Of a DNA stretch of 64,000 nucleotides, positions 1 to 9,028 are shown in pieces. Every line of letters starts with the position of its first letter. Within the stretch, counting starts at the first letter, position 1. Source of the DNA: Bacteroidota bacterium (lineage in GTDB: Bacteria > Bacteroidota > Bacteroidia > AKYH767-A > 2013-40CM-41-45). The stretch is taken from contig JADJFC010000003.1 of NCBI GenBank assembly GCA_016708785.1, positions 248,001 through 312,000 of the forward strand, read 5' to 3'. The translations under genes were made by a program, and so were the position numbers. The notes beneath the pieces were generated by a model. That model made no database searches, was not told the origin of the DNA, and was given only the letters and a program-made list of their open reading frames with translations.

Positions 1-140
1 TTCGGATCTGGAGGAGTTAATAAAAGGTCCTTGCCTCCCCAATGAGAAAGTTCTCTATGTGTAACGCCGGTATCCTCAAGTAAAAAGGGACGTTTATCGA
101 AATATGTCGTTTTATAATGAGTAATCATATCTAATTCCAT
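1..140 (-). CDS. MerR-like transcriptional regulator, N-terminal part (runs off the window)
   Basis: The reverse strand opens with ATG at 140 and stays open to the window edge, giving about 46 residues (starts MELDMITHYKTT). The segment GVTHRELSHWGGKDLLL resembles the winged-helix start of MerR-like regulators of Bacteroidota, in which a GVTxRxLxHW stretch forms the recognition region; that assignment is from memory of the family and moderate. The gene is divergent from the zinc-ribbon gene starting at 202, and its start codon lies inside one arm of a 13-bp inverted repeat that also carries its promoter box, so it probably regulates itself and its neighbour. The C-terminal effector part is not visible. 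It could be another small HTH protein. Confidence 0.5.
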   Translation of the reverse strand, partial: MELDMITHYKTTYFDKRPFLLEDTGVTHRELSHWGGKDLLLTPPDP

Positions 141-204
141 GGTTTCAAATGTATTGATAAAAATCCACATATATGTTGATTTTATTATTATATTTGAAAC
201 CATG
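138..204. promoter_or_regulatory. Symmetrical divergent promoter/operator containing both start codons
   Basis: CATGGTTTCAAAT at 138-150 is repeated exactly as its reverse complement at 192-204. Each arm reads TA-N2-TTTG, then AAACC, then ATG in its own direction: TATATTTG at 189-196 for the rightward gene and TACATTTG (reverse complement of 146-153) for the leftward gene. TAnnTTTG is the known -7 box of Bacteroidota promoters. With only five bases between box and ATG, transcription would begin at or very near the start codon, implying leaderless mRNAs. The repeat is a natural binding site for a dimeric repressor. No clear -33 box is seen on either side. Confidence 0.6.
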
Positions 205-612
205 AAAAATGAGAATTTGGATTATATACTGGGAAAAGGGTTCAAACATTATTGTTTGGAGTGTGGAGATGAGTTTTATGGGCGACTAAACCAACTTTAT
301 CATCCAAAATGTAAAGAAGTCCACAATAACCGGATTGCTCGATCGAGGAATAGAAGGGCTAACCTTGTACTTAAACCTCTAATGTTAAATGACTCAATTC
401 TTGAAGATCTATATGAAGTTTCAAAAAAAAGAAATGGGATTAGCCTAGATGATCTAAAAAGCACAGATTTCCGGCCTGAGAGGTTCTCCGAAATAATAAT
501 ATCCCAAAAAGGAATACAGTACTTTGCTTGTTGTCTTTATGCATGGACAAACGAAGTGGAGAAAAATAGAATTCATATTGAAAAGAAATTACTATTAAGA
601 ACAAGAAAATGA
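202..612 (+). CDS. Small zinc-ribbon protein of unknown function
   Basis: The protein is about 136 aa from ATG 202; an upstream start at 139 is open but would run through the promoter box, so 202 is preferred. Residues 16-36 read YCLECGDEF...YHPKC, a C-x2-C ... H-x2-C arrangement typical of a small zinc ribbon, followed by a basic stretch (NNRIARSRNRR) that could contact nucleic acid. Similar short CxxC proteins with a following KCK/CRN-like motif are widespread and uncharacterised in Bacteroidota. The stop overlaps the start of the next gene (ATGA), indicating translational coupling with a tiny membrane protein. Function is unknown; a DNA- or RNA-binding role is only inference. Confidence 0.6.
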   Translation: MKNENLDYILGKGFKHYCLECGDEFYGRLNQLYHPKCKEVHNNRIARSRNRRANLVLKPLMLNDSILEDLYEVSKKRNGISLDDLKSTDFRPERFSEIIISQKGIQYFACCLYAWTNEVEKNRIHIEKKLLLRTRK

Positions 613-761
613 AATCATACAATCCACTTGAGTCCGGGTTCTCAGAAAAAAATGTGCCGGACAATTCGCATTTTATAATTATATGTCTAGTTACCATTTC
701 GGCAGCCATGATTAGTTTATATTTATATCACCAACTTTCGGAAAAAATCAAAAAAGATTGA
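609..761 (+). CDS. Tiny single-pass membrane protein (50 aa)
   Basis: ATG at 609 overlaps the TGA of the zinc-ribbon gene by four bases (ATGA). The 50-residue product begins MKSYNPLESGFSEKNV, has one hydrophobic segment at about residues 21-42 (HFIIICLVTISAAMISLYLY) and ends in a lysine-rich tail. The overlap, the clean membrane segment and the positive-inside tail argue that it is real although very short. Its function is unknown. The divergent regulator at 1-140 and the two overlapping genes form a compact unit; a toxin-like or membrane-signalling role is possible but nothing in the sequence proves it. Confidence 0.55.
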   Translation: MKSYNPLESGFSEKNVPDNSHFIIICLVTISAAMISLYLYHQLSEKIKKD

Positions 762-1423
762 TACAGAGTTAAGCATATTTACTAATTACTTTTAGAACTT
801 TTGGTCAAGGAAGGTTTTGCCCCTCTATTTTTTATCACCCTCTTTATTTTTTCGAATCTCAAAATACAAGATTAATTCTTGTTTCCCTTTCCAAGTGTCC
901 AGATTTTATAGCTACACTTCTCGCAAAATGATTTTGAAGCCTTCCAATATAGTTTTACGTAGAATTCTAAATTTTCGGAATTTGCTTTTTTTATTTTTTT
1001 TATTTTTCTTTTTTTACAGCATTTGTTTTTTTGCGATATTATTTTTATTAGGTAAAGTTCTAATTTGAAATCAATCCGCATTAATCCGAATTAATGTGTT
1101 CTGGCTAGAAAAAAATCAAATATTTTATATTTGCAGAAAAGCATTTAAAAATTCAAATTTTCGGGATTTACTTTTTTTACTTGACGGGTTTCTTGATTTA
1201 TTTGCAAGTTATCGGAGGCGGCTTCTTGATAAATCAATTCAATACTTGACTAAACGCACTAAAAAAACTTAATTACGGAAATTGCGAAATTTCAGTAAAT
1301 CCCCTCTTCATCGATATCGGTGTGAAGTTATCATATGATTTTTTTGCTGCTCCAAACGAAGCAAGTTTTGTAGTAGAAGTTGATCATAAGATTTCCAGTA
1401 TTATTAATGTGGTGCGATCATAT
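762..1423. other. AT-rich intergenic stretch without a convincing gene
   Basis: No reading frame here looks coding; the open frame at 817-1068 is dominated by T-runs translating to poly-Phe/Leu. A TATATTTG box at 1126-1133 on the plus strand matches the Bacteroidota -7 consensus but has no gene directly downstream, so it may be an orphan or may serve an unrecognised RNA. The words GGGATTTACT (1163-1172) and AGTAAATCCC (about 1292-1301) are inverted copies of each other. Confidence 0.4.
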
Positions 1424-1720
1424 TTATGTTTGATAAGACTTCAAACGAATTTCCGATGGTGGGTAACCATAATGCAATTTGAAGATGCGTGAATAGTGGG
1501 CAACACTTTCAAAACCTAGCGTATAACAAATGTCAGTAACCGTCATGGTTGTATTCGAAAGTAATTCCCTTGATTTTTCCAATCTTTTTATTCTGATCCA
1601 ACGTGAGGGAGGCATGTTATAAGTGGAAATAAAGTCTCTTCGGAAACTCGATAAACTTCTTCCGGCAAGCCGAGCTGGCGTAATAGGCGTTTTCCATATT
1701 GAATCAATCCGAGAATGCAA
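1424..1720 (-). pseudogene. AraC-family regulator, C-terminal DNA-binding fragment
   Basis: The 98-residue frame contains most of an AraC-type double helix-turn-helix: LAGRSLSSFRRDF at about residues 18-30, PPSRWIRIKRLEKSRELL for the linker region, and the second helix-turn-helix VTDICYTLGFESVAHYSRIFKLHYGYPPSEIR. Typical family members have a further 150-200 residues of N-terminal sensing domain, absent here: the frame degenerates just upstream of 1720 and another gene ends at 1754. I read it as a remnant cut off by insertion of the island that starts with the HNH-like gene. A downstream frame cannot restore the N-terminus by a single-base shift. Confidence 0.65.
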
Positions 1721-1753
1721 TATCAGGAATGTAAATCTTCAGTTTTCGGTTCA

Positions 1754-2422
1754 TTATACTGTGTTTATTTCTATTTTAGGTATTACCCATATTTCAAATC
1801 CTTCATAAAACTGCATTCGCAAAACCTGTTCATGAATATCTTCCGACTCTGTTTGAAGAAATTTATATTTAAAAACTTGTGGGTTGTTTCCGTCAAAATG
1901 GTGCTCGTGAATCTGCCCTCGAAAACTTTGTAATAGCGCTCCCTGCTCATCTTGTGTCATGTCTCCATAGACTAAAAAATCAGTCATTGTATGTAAATCC
2001 TTATGCCAAGTTTCCTTATAAGTATTGTAAAACAAAGCGTAGGCAATCTTTATAATGGCGCTGTCAAATCTTACCCTGTCTAATTCGAATGCCCATGTCG
2101 GCAACTTGTTGCCTTTTTCATCCTCAACAAAAACCCTTTTCGCATTCTTAAACATTATTGCTTTTAAACCAGGACTCTCTTGGATTGATTTGATTACTTT
2201 TCCAAAAAACTGTTTATAAGCCGTACCGTTATTACCTAATGACATACAAATCCAATTTCGCACATACTCATCGTCTTTTGACGTGTCCTCATTGTGTTCC
2301 TTGCATGAGGGAACAGTTATCAAATTTTTTCTGTATTCGGCTTCTTCTGGGAAATAGCATTTAGCCGGAGCGTGTTCCTTTGATGTTGCGTCTTTTCCGC
2401 AGCGATAACATTTTTTAGACAT
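1754..2422 (-). CDS. HNH-endonuclease-like protein
   Basis: The 222-aa protein starts MSKKCYRCGKDATSKEHAPA. It has CxxC at residues 5-8, a KEHAPA segment near 15-20, and a SCKEHNEDTSKDDEYV segment near 39-54, which together resemble the zinc-coordinated core of HNH nuclease-like proteins (Cys pair, EH, then C..HN). The rest (about 60-222) is helical and not recognised. Such proteins occur in defence islands, and its neighbours on this side are other putative nucleases. Catalytic competence cannot be judged from sequence alone. It ends 33 bases before the AraC fragment and is transcribed in the same direction. Confidence 0.55.
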   Translation of the reverse strand: MSKKCYRCGKDATSKEHAPAKCYFPEEAEYRKNLITVPSCKEHNEDTSKDDEYVRNWICMSLGNNGTAYKQFFGKVIKSIQESPGLKAIMFKNAKRVFVEDEKGNKLPTWAFELDRVRFDSAIIKIAYALFYNTYKETWHKDLHTMTDFLVYGDMTQDEQGALLQSFRGQIHEHHFDGNNPQVFKYKFLQTESEDIHEQVLRMQFYEGFEIWVIPKIEINTV

Positions 2423-2675
2423 ATATCGAAATCTTATATTGCAATATAGTTATTCTTTGGACTCCAGAAACAAAGTATCAACCTTAAATCATAGTGGGTT
2501 GTCACTCTCCTTAAGGGGCTCAACCTGTTCGTTCCATATTTCAGAAATTTCTTCTGATGTTTTCAAAATATTCATTAAATTAATCATTGTGTGCAAACAC
2601 CCACTAAACTGACCACACCAAACCGAAGCAAAGTGAACAGCAATTATCCTAGAAAAGATTTGGCTTTAAATGTAA
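2423..2675. other. Gap with a possible IS21-type end remnant and a 28-codon frame
   Basis: The segment around 2590-2640 (GTGCAAACACCCACTAAACT, then GACCACA and AAGTGAACAG) resembles the terminal repeats of Bacteroidota IS21-like elements, which carry repeated TGACCAC words; no transposase is present, so at most a scar remains. On the minus strand 2489-2575 encodes a 28-residue peptide beginning MNILKTSEEISEIW; its acidic, helix-like composition is compatible with a small protein but there is no supporting evidence. Confidence 0.3.
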
Positions 2676-4573
2676 TTATCGTTTTCTTTTCGGTTTTTCT
2701 GCATCAGGCCTTCCTAAATCCTTTTTCGTATAGTATTGTTCAATGTCTTCTTTATATGAAGGAATGAATATTTTTTTGCCTTCTTCGGTCTCAGGCAAAG
2801 GAAATTGCTTGTCGAAGAAAACGCCCAGTATATCTATTTCATCTTGGAATTGATAATCGTCACGATCATATAAAGCAAATCTATTTTGGAGATATTCCTT
2901 AAAATCTTGTTCGCTTTCAATTAAATCTGCGAAGATCATTAGATCTAATAGAGAAACAATCCATGTCCATTTGTAATCACTACTGAATACCCCTGACTCT
3001 ATCAAATATTTTAAATTGACTGAAACAGTAGAGAAATGTTCGTAAGTAACAGATATTTTTATAATTCGATAGTTTTTACTCTTGTCTATTTTTAAAATTT
3101 TTCTTTGATTATTGTCGATATAACTGAACTCGGGAGAAGCATTATCTGTTATAAATTTTTCCGCTCTGTGGCATTGATATGAACCTTCATTGACAGTTTC
3201 TTTTATTCGATCTTTTAATCCCATTAAGGCACCGCGACGATGTTTCTTGTTTAATTCACCTGCTTTCACTTCGATAATATATAGGGTGTCATTTCCTAAG
3301 CCCAAAATATCTAGTTCTGGTTTTTTTTCCAATCCGTTTTCCGTGATATTGTAATCAAGTGAGTGATAGAATTGAACAGTTGGAAGAAGTTTTTCAAATA
3401 GTAATTTTGATTTTAACTCAATATAATTATCTCTTGAATTAGCACTTTGATTATTTTTAAATTTTTGCTCATGGTATATTGCATCGGCTGATTGCAAAAG
3501 GTTTGCAGTAATCTCAAAGATATTCCTGAAAGCGAGATGAATGTTGAAACAATAAAATTTATCACCAACTTTTATAAGGGGCTTTGTTTGGATTAAGGTG
3601 TCACCCAATGGAAAGCCACCAAATTTACCTTGTAAAAAAGCTATGTTTTCCTCGAATTGATGCGATAAAAGGCCGAATATTTTTCTTTCTTTTTCATTTT
3701 TGGGAATGATCCAAAACATTTTATTGTAACCAATAATGCAATCAAATGGAATTAACATGTACCCATCCGGAACTGCTTCATCGTAAAGATCGGGATTATC
3801 ACTTGTAAATTGTTGCATGAAATGTCTACCAGTATCATGCATTTCTTTTGCAATAGTTTCTTGTCCTTTTTCTTCGCTCCATTCTGTGAAACGCTGATGC
3901 GTTAATGATCCTCCAAATGCATTACCCTGTTTTGATGCTACTAAGATATCGAGTCTCTGAATCGCGTTCAAAATATCATTTGAATCAAAGCCATAGTATT
4001 GAATTAAAAACCCGTCGTGTGGGGCGAACATTTCTTTGTAAATTTCAGAGAGATGTGAATGGTAGCCATCACCACGAACATGGAGTGCATCTTCCATGAC
4101 TCTTAATTTTAACCAATGATCAAATTCGTTGTCATTTGGTTTGTCAGCTGTTGTCTCATAAAAGCCAACATTAAATTTAATTTTTGAAAGTTGTTTTCTG
4201 ATTACTTCAATATTTTCCAGAGTTGGCAAAATACCTGCATTAGTATTTGGTGATGCGGATGCGATACTCATTGCGTATTCAAGTAGAATTTCTATTTCAT
4301 CATCTTCCAGCATTTCTTCTTTTATAGCATGTTCTTTATCTGGTCCATCATAAGACTTCATGAATTGATTGTAGAAATTGGGTGATGATTGCAATAACCT
4401 TGCACCAAGTCCCCCTAAAACGTAGATTTTGTCATACTTGTTAATTAGATCAACAGCTATCTTTATTTCATCCTTAATCAAATTGAAATATCCTTCCCTA
4501 TCGGCTTTTGCATGTTCAAAGGCATATCGGTACGCTGCTGTAATTTCATCTGGCAGGGGAATTGTTCACTCAT
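2676..4573 (-). CDS. PD-(D/E)XK nuclease-like protein, unknown family (frameshifted near its start)
   Basis: The main frame encodes 601 residues from a weak TTG at 4481, but coding sequence clearly continues upstream: the same frame reads LPDEITAAYRYAFEHAKA and reaches a stop at 4566-4568. ATG at 4573 begins MSEQFP in another frame. Adding one G to the run at 4556-4559 gives a continuous MSEQFPLPDEITAAY start, so the true gene probably begins at 4573 and is about 632 aa. At residues 389-406 of the 601-aa frame, ELDILG...YIIEVKAG supplies the D and E-x-K of a PD-(D/E)XK nuclease core, with E355 as a candidate additional residue. The N-terminal 350 residues are unrecognised. It is divergent from the ApeA-like gene, a typical defence-island setting. 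DNA or RNA cleavage is inferred only from the motif. Confidence 0.6.
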
Positions 4574-4764
4574 ATTGAAAGAGGTTTTTTCAAAGTTAAA
4601 AAATATTACACTAAATTAAAACGAAATAGTCCTTGATCTGCAATTTAAGTATAGTCTTTTTTGGGCAATAAAAATGGAATAAAGAATTTTAACCTTAATA
4701 ATCTTCCTGCTTGAATATTTTACCTGCAATCTCTTTATCTTTACTGCCTCAAATTTTGAAGGCT

Positions 4765-6312
4765 ATGGAGAAATTTACATTTAAAGGTTACTGGTTCCTA
4801 CCAAACAACAAAGATGAAAGAGTATATGGAACATTAACATTCGACCCACATGAAGGTGCTGAACTTGAGTTGTATGGTAGTTTCAGTATGGATATAATAC
4901 TTCCTGAACATAAGGATCAATCGATAATTTTAGGATTAACGAGCGATAGCAAGCAGGTAACACTTTATAATTGCATGATGACCCATTCAGGCGGAGCAAA
5001 GCTTGTAATTGGAGAAGAATCCGGCAAACCATCCATCATTTATTCACCGCTATATTGTATGACTGGCCTGCACGCAGATAGTATTGAGGATCTTAAATTT
5101 GATAGTGTTTCAAGTGAAATATTCAACCTTGATGAATGGCTTAGAGTGAGTGGCTTCAGCCGAAACATTGGGGAAGAAAATGAAGACGCAAAGAATCATA
5201 TATCTAAGATTCATTACAAACTACCCGATCAAGTCGTTTTCCCATTAAGTAATGACCTAGAAGGAAAGTTCAATTTTTCTGCTTCTCGACCTGGAATGCA
5301 TTTTTTTCAAAAGCAAGCGACGATTAAGCAGAGTGTTGCATTCGAGGTTTACTCATCGGTAGAAAGAAATTTTAGTGACCTGCTAGAACACGTTTTCACG
5401 TTTCAGAATTTTTTAGTTCTGGCACTATACGGAAGCACATACCCGAAATCCGTCACGCTTCGCGGTCAAAGACATACCAAAGATTACGGTGATGGGATAC
5501 CCTTGAAGAAGGAGGTCAAACTGTTCTTTTCTATGCCAAATGCAAAACTGAATGAAAGAGAAAAAAGTGCACCCGAAATGATTTTTAGCTACGCGCAAAT
5601 CAAAGACCGGTTTCCTGTTATTATTAGGAGCTGGTTTGAAAAGTATGAACTATTGGAACCAGCATTTGATTTAGTATTTGAGCAATTTTACAATAGTGGT
5701 CGTTTCTCCGTAAATACATTTCTGAATTTGGCTCAATCGGCTGAAACTTTCCACGCTCGCGTTCACAATCATCCGAGAATGAATAAGGTGGATTACCAAG
5801 CAATGAAAAGGGATATTCTTAAGTTGACCCCAACGAAATATCATAAATGGTTAGGTGATCAATTCAGTTGGGGAAACAGCCTTCGCTTACATGATCGTCT
5901 AACGGAACTTACTGATAAGTATGCTAATTCAATCCTTGACAAGATATTGAGAGACAAGAATCAATTTGTCCAAGATGTAAAACGTTCAAGAAATTATTAC
6001 ACGCATTATTCTGACGATGGGAAAAAGCATGCGCTTAAAGGTTCTGACTTGTTTTACCTCTCTGAAAAGTTGAAAATACTGTTGGTATGTTCTTTTCTTA
6101 TGGAAGTTGGCCTGACTAAGGAAGAGCTTTCGAAATCAATGGATAATTTGAAATGGAAATTGTTCTCTCATATAGCGGATTGGAGTGAAGAATTAGAACA
6201 AAAGAGAAGTACCATGAAAAATATTTTCAATCTGAAGGGTGGAGTTTTGATAATTGGTTCTCTGCTATGGGATGAAAAAGAAAAAGAGCTAGCTGGCGAA
6301 ACACGAGATTAG
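4765..6312 (+). CDS. apeA: ApeA-type HEPN defence protein
   Basis: I chose ATG 4765 (MEKFTFKGYWFLPNNKDERV) because the KGYWFLP...GTLTFDP..G.ELEL opening is the hallmark of the ApeA N-terminal domain; the open frame upstream has only a TTG start. The C-terminal part is a HEPN domain with R-N-Y-Y-T-H at residues 409-414, the Rx4H metal-independent RNase motif. ApeA proteins are known anti-phage proteins thought to abort infection by HEPN RNA cleavage. About 480 residues is near the usual length. The frame then runs without a stop into the next gene to 6312. Removing one A from the run at 6200-6203 would instead give a stop at 6215-6217 overlapping the next ATG (ATGA), which I favour; a natural fusion is the alternative. 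Confidence 0.72.
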   Translation: MEKFTFKGYWFLPNNKDERVYGTLTFDPHEGAELELYGSFSMDIILPEHKDQSIILGLTSDSKQVTLYNCMMTHSGGAKLVIGEESGKPSIIYSPLYCMTGLHADSIEDLKFDSVSSEIFNLDEWLRVSGFSRNIGEENEDAKNHISKIHYKLPDQVVFPLSNDLEGKFNFSASRPGMHFFQKQATIKQSVAFEVYSSVERNFSDLLEHVFTFQNFLVLALYGSTYPKSVTLRGQRHTKDYGDGIPLKKEVKLFFSMPNAKLNEREKSAPEMIFSYAQIKDRFPVIIRSWFEKYELLEPAFDLVFEQFYNSGRFSVNTFLNLAQSAETFHARVHNHPRMNKVDYQAMKRDILKLTPTKYHKWLGDQFSWGNSLRLHDRLTELTDKYANSILDKILRDKNQFVQDVKRSRNYYTHYSDDGKKHALKGSDLFYLSEKLKILLVCSFLMEVGLTKEELSKSMDNLKWKLFSHIADWSEELEQKRSTMKNIFNLKGGVLIIGSLLWDEKEKELAGETRD

Positions 6313-6989
6313 ATCAGGGCGATGCCATACATGTGAAAGCACCGATTAGATACGGCAGGCTTTCATCAAAGAATATTTACACGATGGTTTTCTCCAATGA
6401 AGCAGTAGGAGATAAGTTAGGAAGTGCTTTTGTAATGCCATTCAAGGGCAATCCAATCATGAGTCTTTCTCACATCAATACTGAAGCTATCTGGCTTGCA
6501 ATGGCTGAAGGGATGAAGAAAGCTTTTATCGCTTGTGATAAAGCAGACAAACCTTGGTGTGTCATCGGTATCTTATTCAATGAGAATAAAATTAAACATG
6601 CAGACCAGAAAAAAATCATGGAATGGTGGCACAGTCAATTAATTCTTGATAATGATTACGAAAAATTTCACGTTGAAGATTTCGGGCTAGGCGACGAAGA
6701 TCCATCCATACAGAAAAATGGGCTGTTGAATTTCCCTTGGCTAGCCCCTGTAAGGCCAGAAGATAAAGAATTGCTAGATGATTTTGATTTTGTAATCGCT
6801 ACTGCAACAGTTCCGACGAACGAAAAATATCCAAATGCTGAAGAAGTATCCGATTTGGTGAAAGCTGATCTCACCAGAAGGTACTTTTACCAAAATGTTG
6901 AAAACGGTATCACTACCTTTCAAGATGATGAGATCAGAAAATGCATGTCACCTCCGGCCGTTGAAGAGAACGGTGCAAAGGAAACCTAA
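6214..6989 (+). CDS. GSLLWD-family protein, gamma-glutamylcyclotransferase-like fold suspected (frameshifted)
   Basis: The unbroken part (from GTG 6333, 218 aa) begins MKAPIRYGRLSSKN, but its frame is open further upstream and reads SWRNTRLDQGDAIHV directly before it. The start of this protein is encoded in the ApeA frame: ATG 6214, MKNIFNLKGGVLIIGSLLWD. One additional A in the run at 6281-6285 joins the two as IIGSLLWDEKEKRASWRNTR...KAPIRYGRLS, about 257 aa. The GSLLWD, WR and PIRYGR motifs resemble the substrate-binding loop of gamma-glutamylcyclotransferase-like folds; this is inference by motif and no activity should be assumed. It follows apeA directly and probably forms a two-gene operon with it. 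The C-terminal 60 residues are acidic and unrecognised. Confidence 0.55.
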
Positions 6990-7028
6990 CTTATTTCAAT
7001 CTTGCGTAGGAATTTGTGTATTTACTTG

Positions 7029-8903
7029 TTATTTTCCAGCTACACTTTTATGATTTGTGTGCGGTAAATTACTAGGATTTCCTTCCATCTTATATTTTCC
7101 TATTCTAAGAAACGCACAAATCAACAAATGCATATAGTGAAGGGTGTAGTTTTCAAAACGGAAGAAACTATGTGCAATGTTGTTTCTTAAATTCATTCCA
7201 TCTTTAGCTGTAAAAAGGTACTCAAAAAATATTCGATCGTTATCATCAAAGAAATTCCGAATTTCTTCTTCTTGAAGCAATTCTTCTATATACTTTTCCC
7301 TAAGAATATCGTTTTTACCGAGAGTTGTCGTAGACAAGCCGATAAGTCTTGCAAAATCTCTTAAGACGCCTTCAAATTTGAGTGTGAGTGAATCTATGGG
7401 CAACACAAGATTGAGAGTTGGTCTTTTTGATCGTAAAGCACTTTCCATTCCAAAGAAATATTCTTGTATTGATGGAACAATTAAATGTAGCCATTTATAT
7501 TTTCTTGATGATTCTGGATCGACGAATTCTTGGCCAATCCATGTGTTTTTATGAAAATATTCTACGACAGATTCAAATGATATTTTACCGCACTTAATTC
7601 CTTCGATAAAAATTCTATGAAGGTATGGAATAAGGCAGGAACGAATATAGATGTTGTATGTACTAAATAATTTCTCTTTCTCGACATTACTATTGCTAGT
7701 CTCGGAATTGGAAATATTATTGTTGATGTCAAATTTTACAGTTGTCACGAAGTCCAGAAAACTAACCGAGCTGTCTTTAATCATCTTTTCTAATAAATCA
7801 GAACTCGGAAAAATATCATTCCCTTCAAGCAAATATAAAATTATTTGTTCAGGCTTTAATCGCAAGAGTGCTTTCACTCTTGCATCCATATATTCAGCAA
7901 GTTTTTTAGAGGAATCGTCATCAATGGGTATTACAATTCTAGATAACTTTAATTGCGATTTTAAGTCAGAGTATACTTTTTCGGTCTTCTTAACCTTTTT
8001 ATTATGATGAGCCTTTTTATAGTAAGTGATTGCTTCCTTGTAAAATGTTAATGGTATCATTCTGGATTCGTCATCCATACGAAATTCAGCCATTTTTACA
8101 ATAGCATCGCCGATGTATTCATTCCAGATAGACGTATCAGTTTTCAGTTTCCTTGCTATGTGAAGTCCGGTTAATAAGATGTCCTTAATCTGAAAATAGT
8201 CTTTTTTAACTTTTGCGTGCTCTTTAGCAATATCAAGTATCAAATCAAGCATCCCTTCAAAATCTTTATCTTTAAAAACGGATGAAATCTCCAGCATTAA
8301 ATCTATTACATATTTTTTTGTATCATGAGGATAGATTTTTCCAAATAACCAATTCTTCAATATGCTTTTAAAATCTTCAACTTTATACTTAATTTGAATC
8401 GCATTATATAAACCATTCTTTAAAAACTTCAATGCTTCCCATCCTGAATCTTTATGGTTCTTTAAATCAAATGAAGCAATAATCCTCAGACAAGAATCGA
8501 CAGATAATTTAGCTTGTGTGGAATGTTTAATCTTAGATGGCCCATTCCAGAGAAGTTGGCTATAACGATTAATCAGAAAATCGTTTGAAGAGCTTGACAA
8601 ACGTTCTTTAATATACTCTAATTGATCATCCGTAAATTCTTTATATGAAGGATATTCAAATAAATCTCCAGCGTAATTGGTAGAGGTATGTCTGGGTTTA
8701 GTTTTTCCTTCATCGAAATTAAAGTCAAAAGTTAGTAATTCGGCAATTATTTTTCTTTTTACTTCAACATCAGTTGTTTGATCTGATAATAAATAAATAT
8801 CTCGTGAAAGTTCAGTTCTTTTTGTAGTATGATTATAGTTTGTTTCTAAGTGAAGTTGAAGTTCCTTAAGAGAATGAAACGGTATTGTTTTAGTTTCCAT
8901 CAT
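7029..8903 (-). CDS. DUF4209-type protein with HEPN-like RNxxxH motif
   Basis: The 624-aa helical protein starts at tandem ATGs (8903 and 8900). Near the C-terminus, residues 572-580 read LRNNIAHSF, the RNxxxH signature of the DUF4209 family, which is distantly related to HEPN RNases: R573, N574 and H578 would be the active residues. The preceding 500 residues are alpha-helical and repeat-like with no recognised enzymatic domain. It is convergent with the GSLLWD gene and lies next to a restriction-modification operon, which suits an abortive-infection role, but this is inference from motif and neighbourhood. No frameshift is seen. Confidence 0.6.
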   Translation of the reverse strand: MMETKTIPFHSLKELQLHLETNYNHTTKRTELSRDIYLLSDQTTDVEVKRKIIAELLTFDFNFDEGKTKPRHTSTNYAGDLFEYPSYKEFTDDQLEYIKERLSSSSNDFLINRYSQLLWNGPSKIKHSTQAKLSVDSCLRIIASFDLKNHKDSGWEALKFLKNGLYNAIQIKYKVEDFKSILKNWLFGKIYPHDTKKYVIDLMLEISSVFKDKDFEGMLDLILDIAKEHAKVKKDYFQIKDILLTGLHIARKLKTDTSIWNEYIGDAIVKMAEFRMDDESRMIPLTFYKEAITYYKKAHHNKKVKKTEKVYSDLKSQLKLSRIVIPIDDDSSKKLAEYMDARVKALLRLKPEQIILYLLEGNDIFPSSDLLEKMIKDSSVSFLDFVTTVKFDINNNISNSETSNSNVEKEKLFSTYNIYIRSCLIPYLHRIFIEGIKCGKISFESVVEYFHKNTWIGQEFVDPESSRKYKWLHLIVPSIQEYFFGMESALRSKRPTLNLVLPIDSLTLKFEGVLRDFARLIGLSTTTLGKNDILREKYIEELLQEEEIRNFFDDNDRIFFEYLFTAKDGMNLRNNIAHSFFRFENYTLHYMHLLICAFLRIGKYKMEGNPSNLPHTNHKSVAGK

Positions 8904-9028
8904 TAATTTGGTTGTTCTGATGCTCTTGATTATTTTAATTAGTTAATTAGCACTTTTAATTCAACTGACGTTTTAATGTTCCTTTTTCATTATCCTTTGT
9001 GCCTCTTTCAAGATGAAACTGTTGAGAA

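Noticed and set aside
817..1068. 83-codon frame with a hydrophobic end
   Set aside because: Hydrophobicity comes from T-runs; no start signal, no neighbour coupling.
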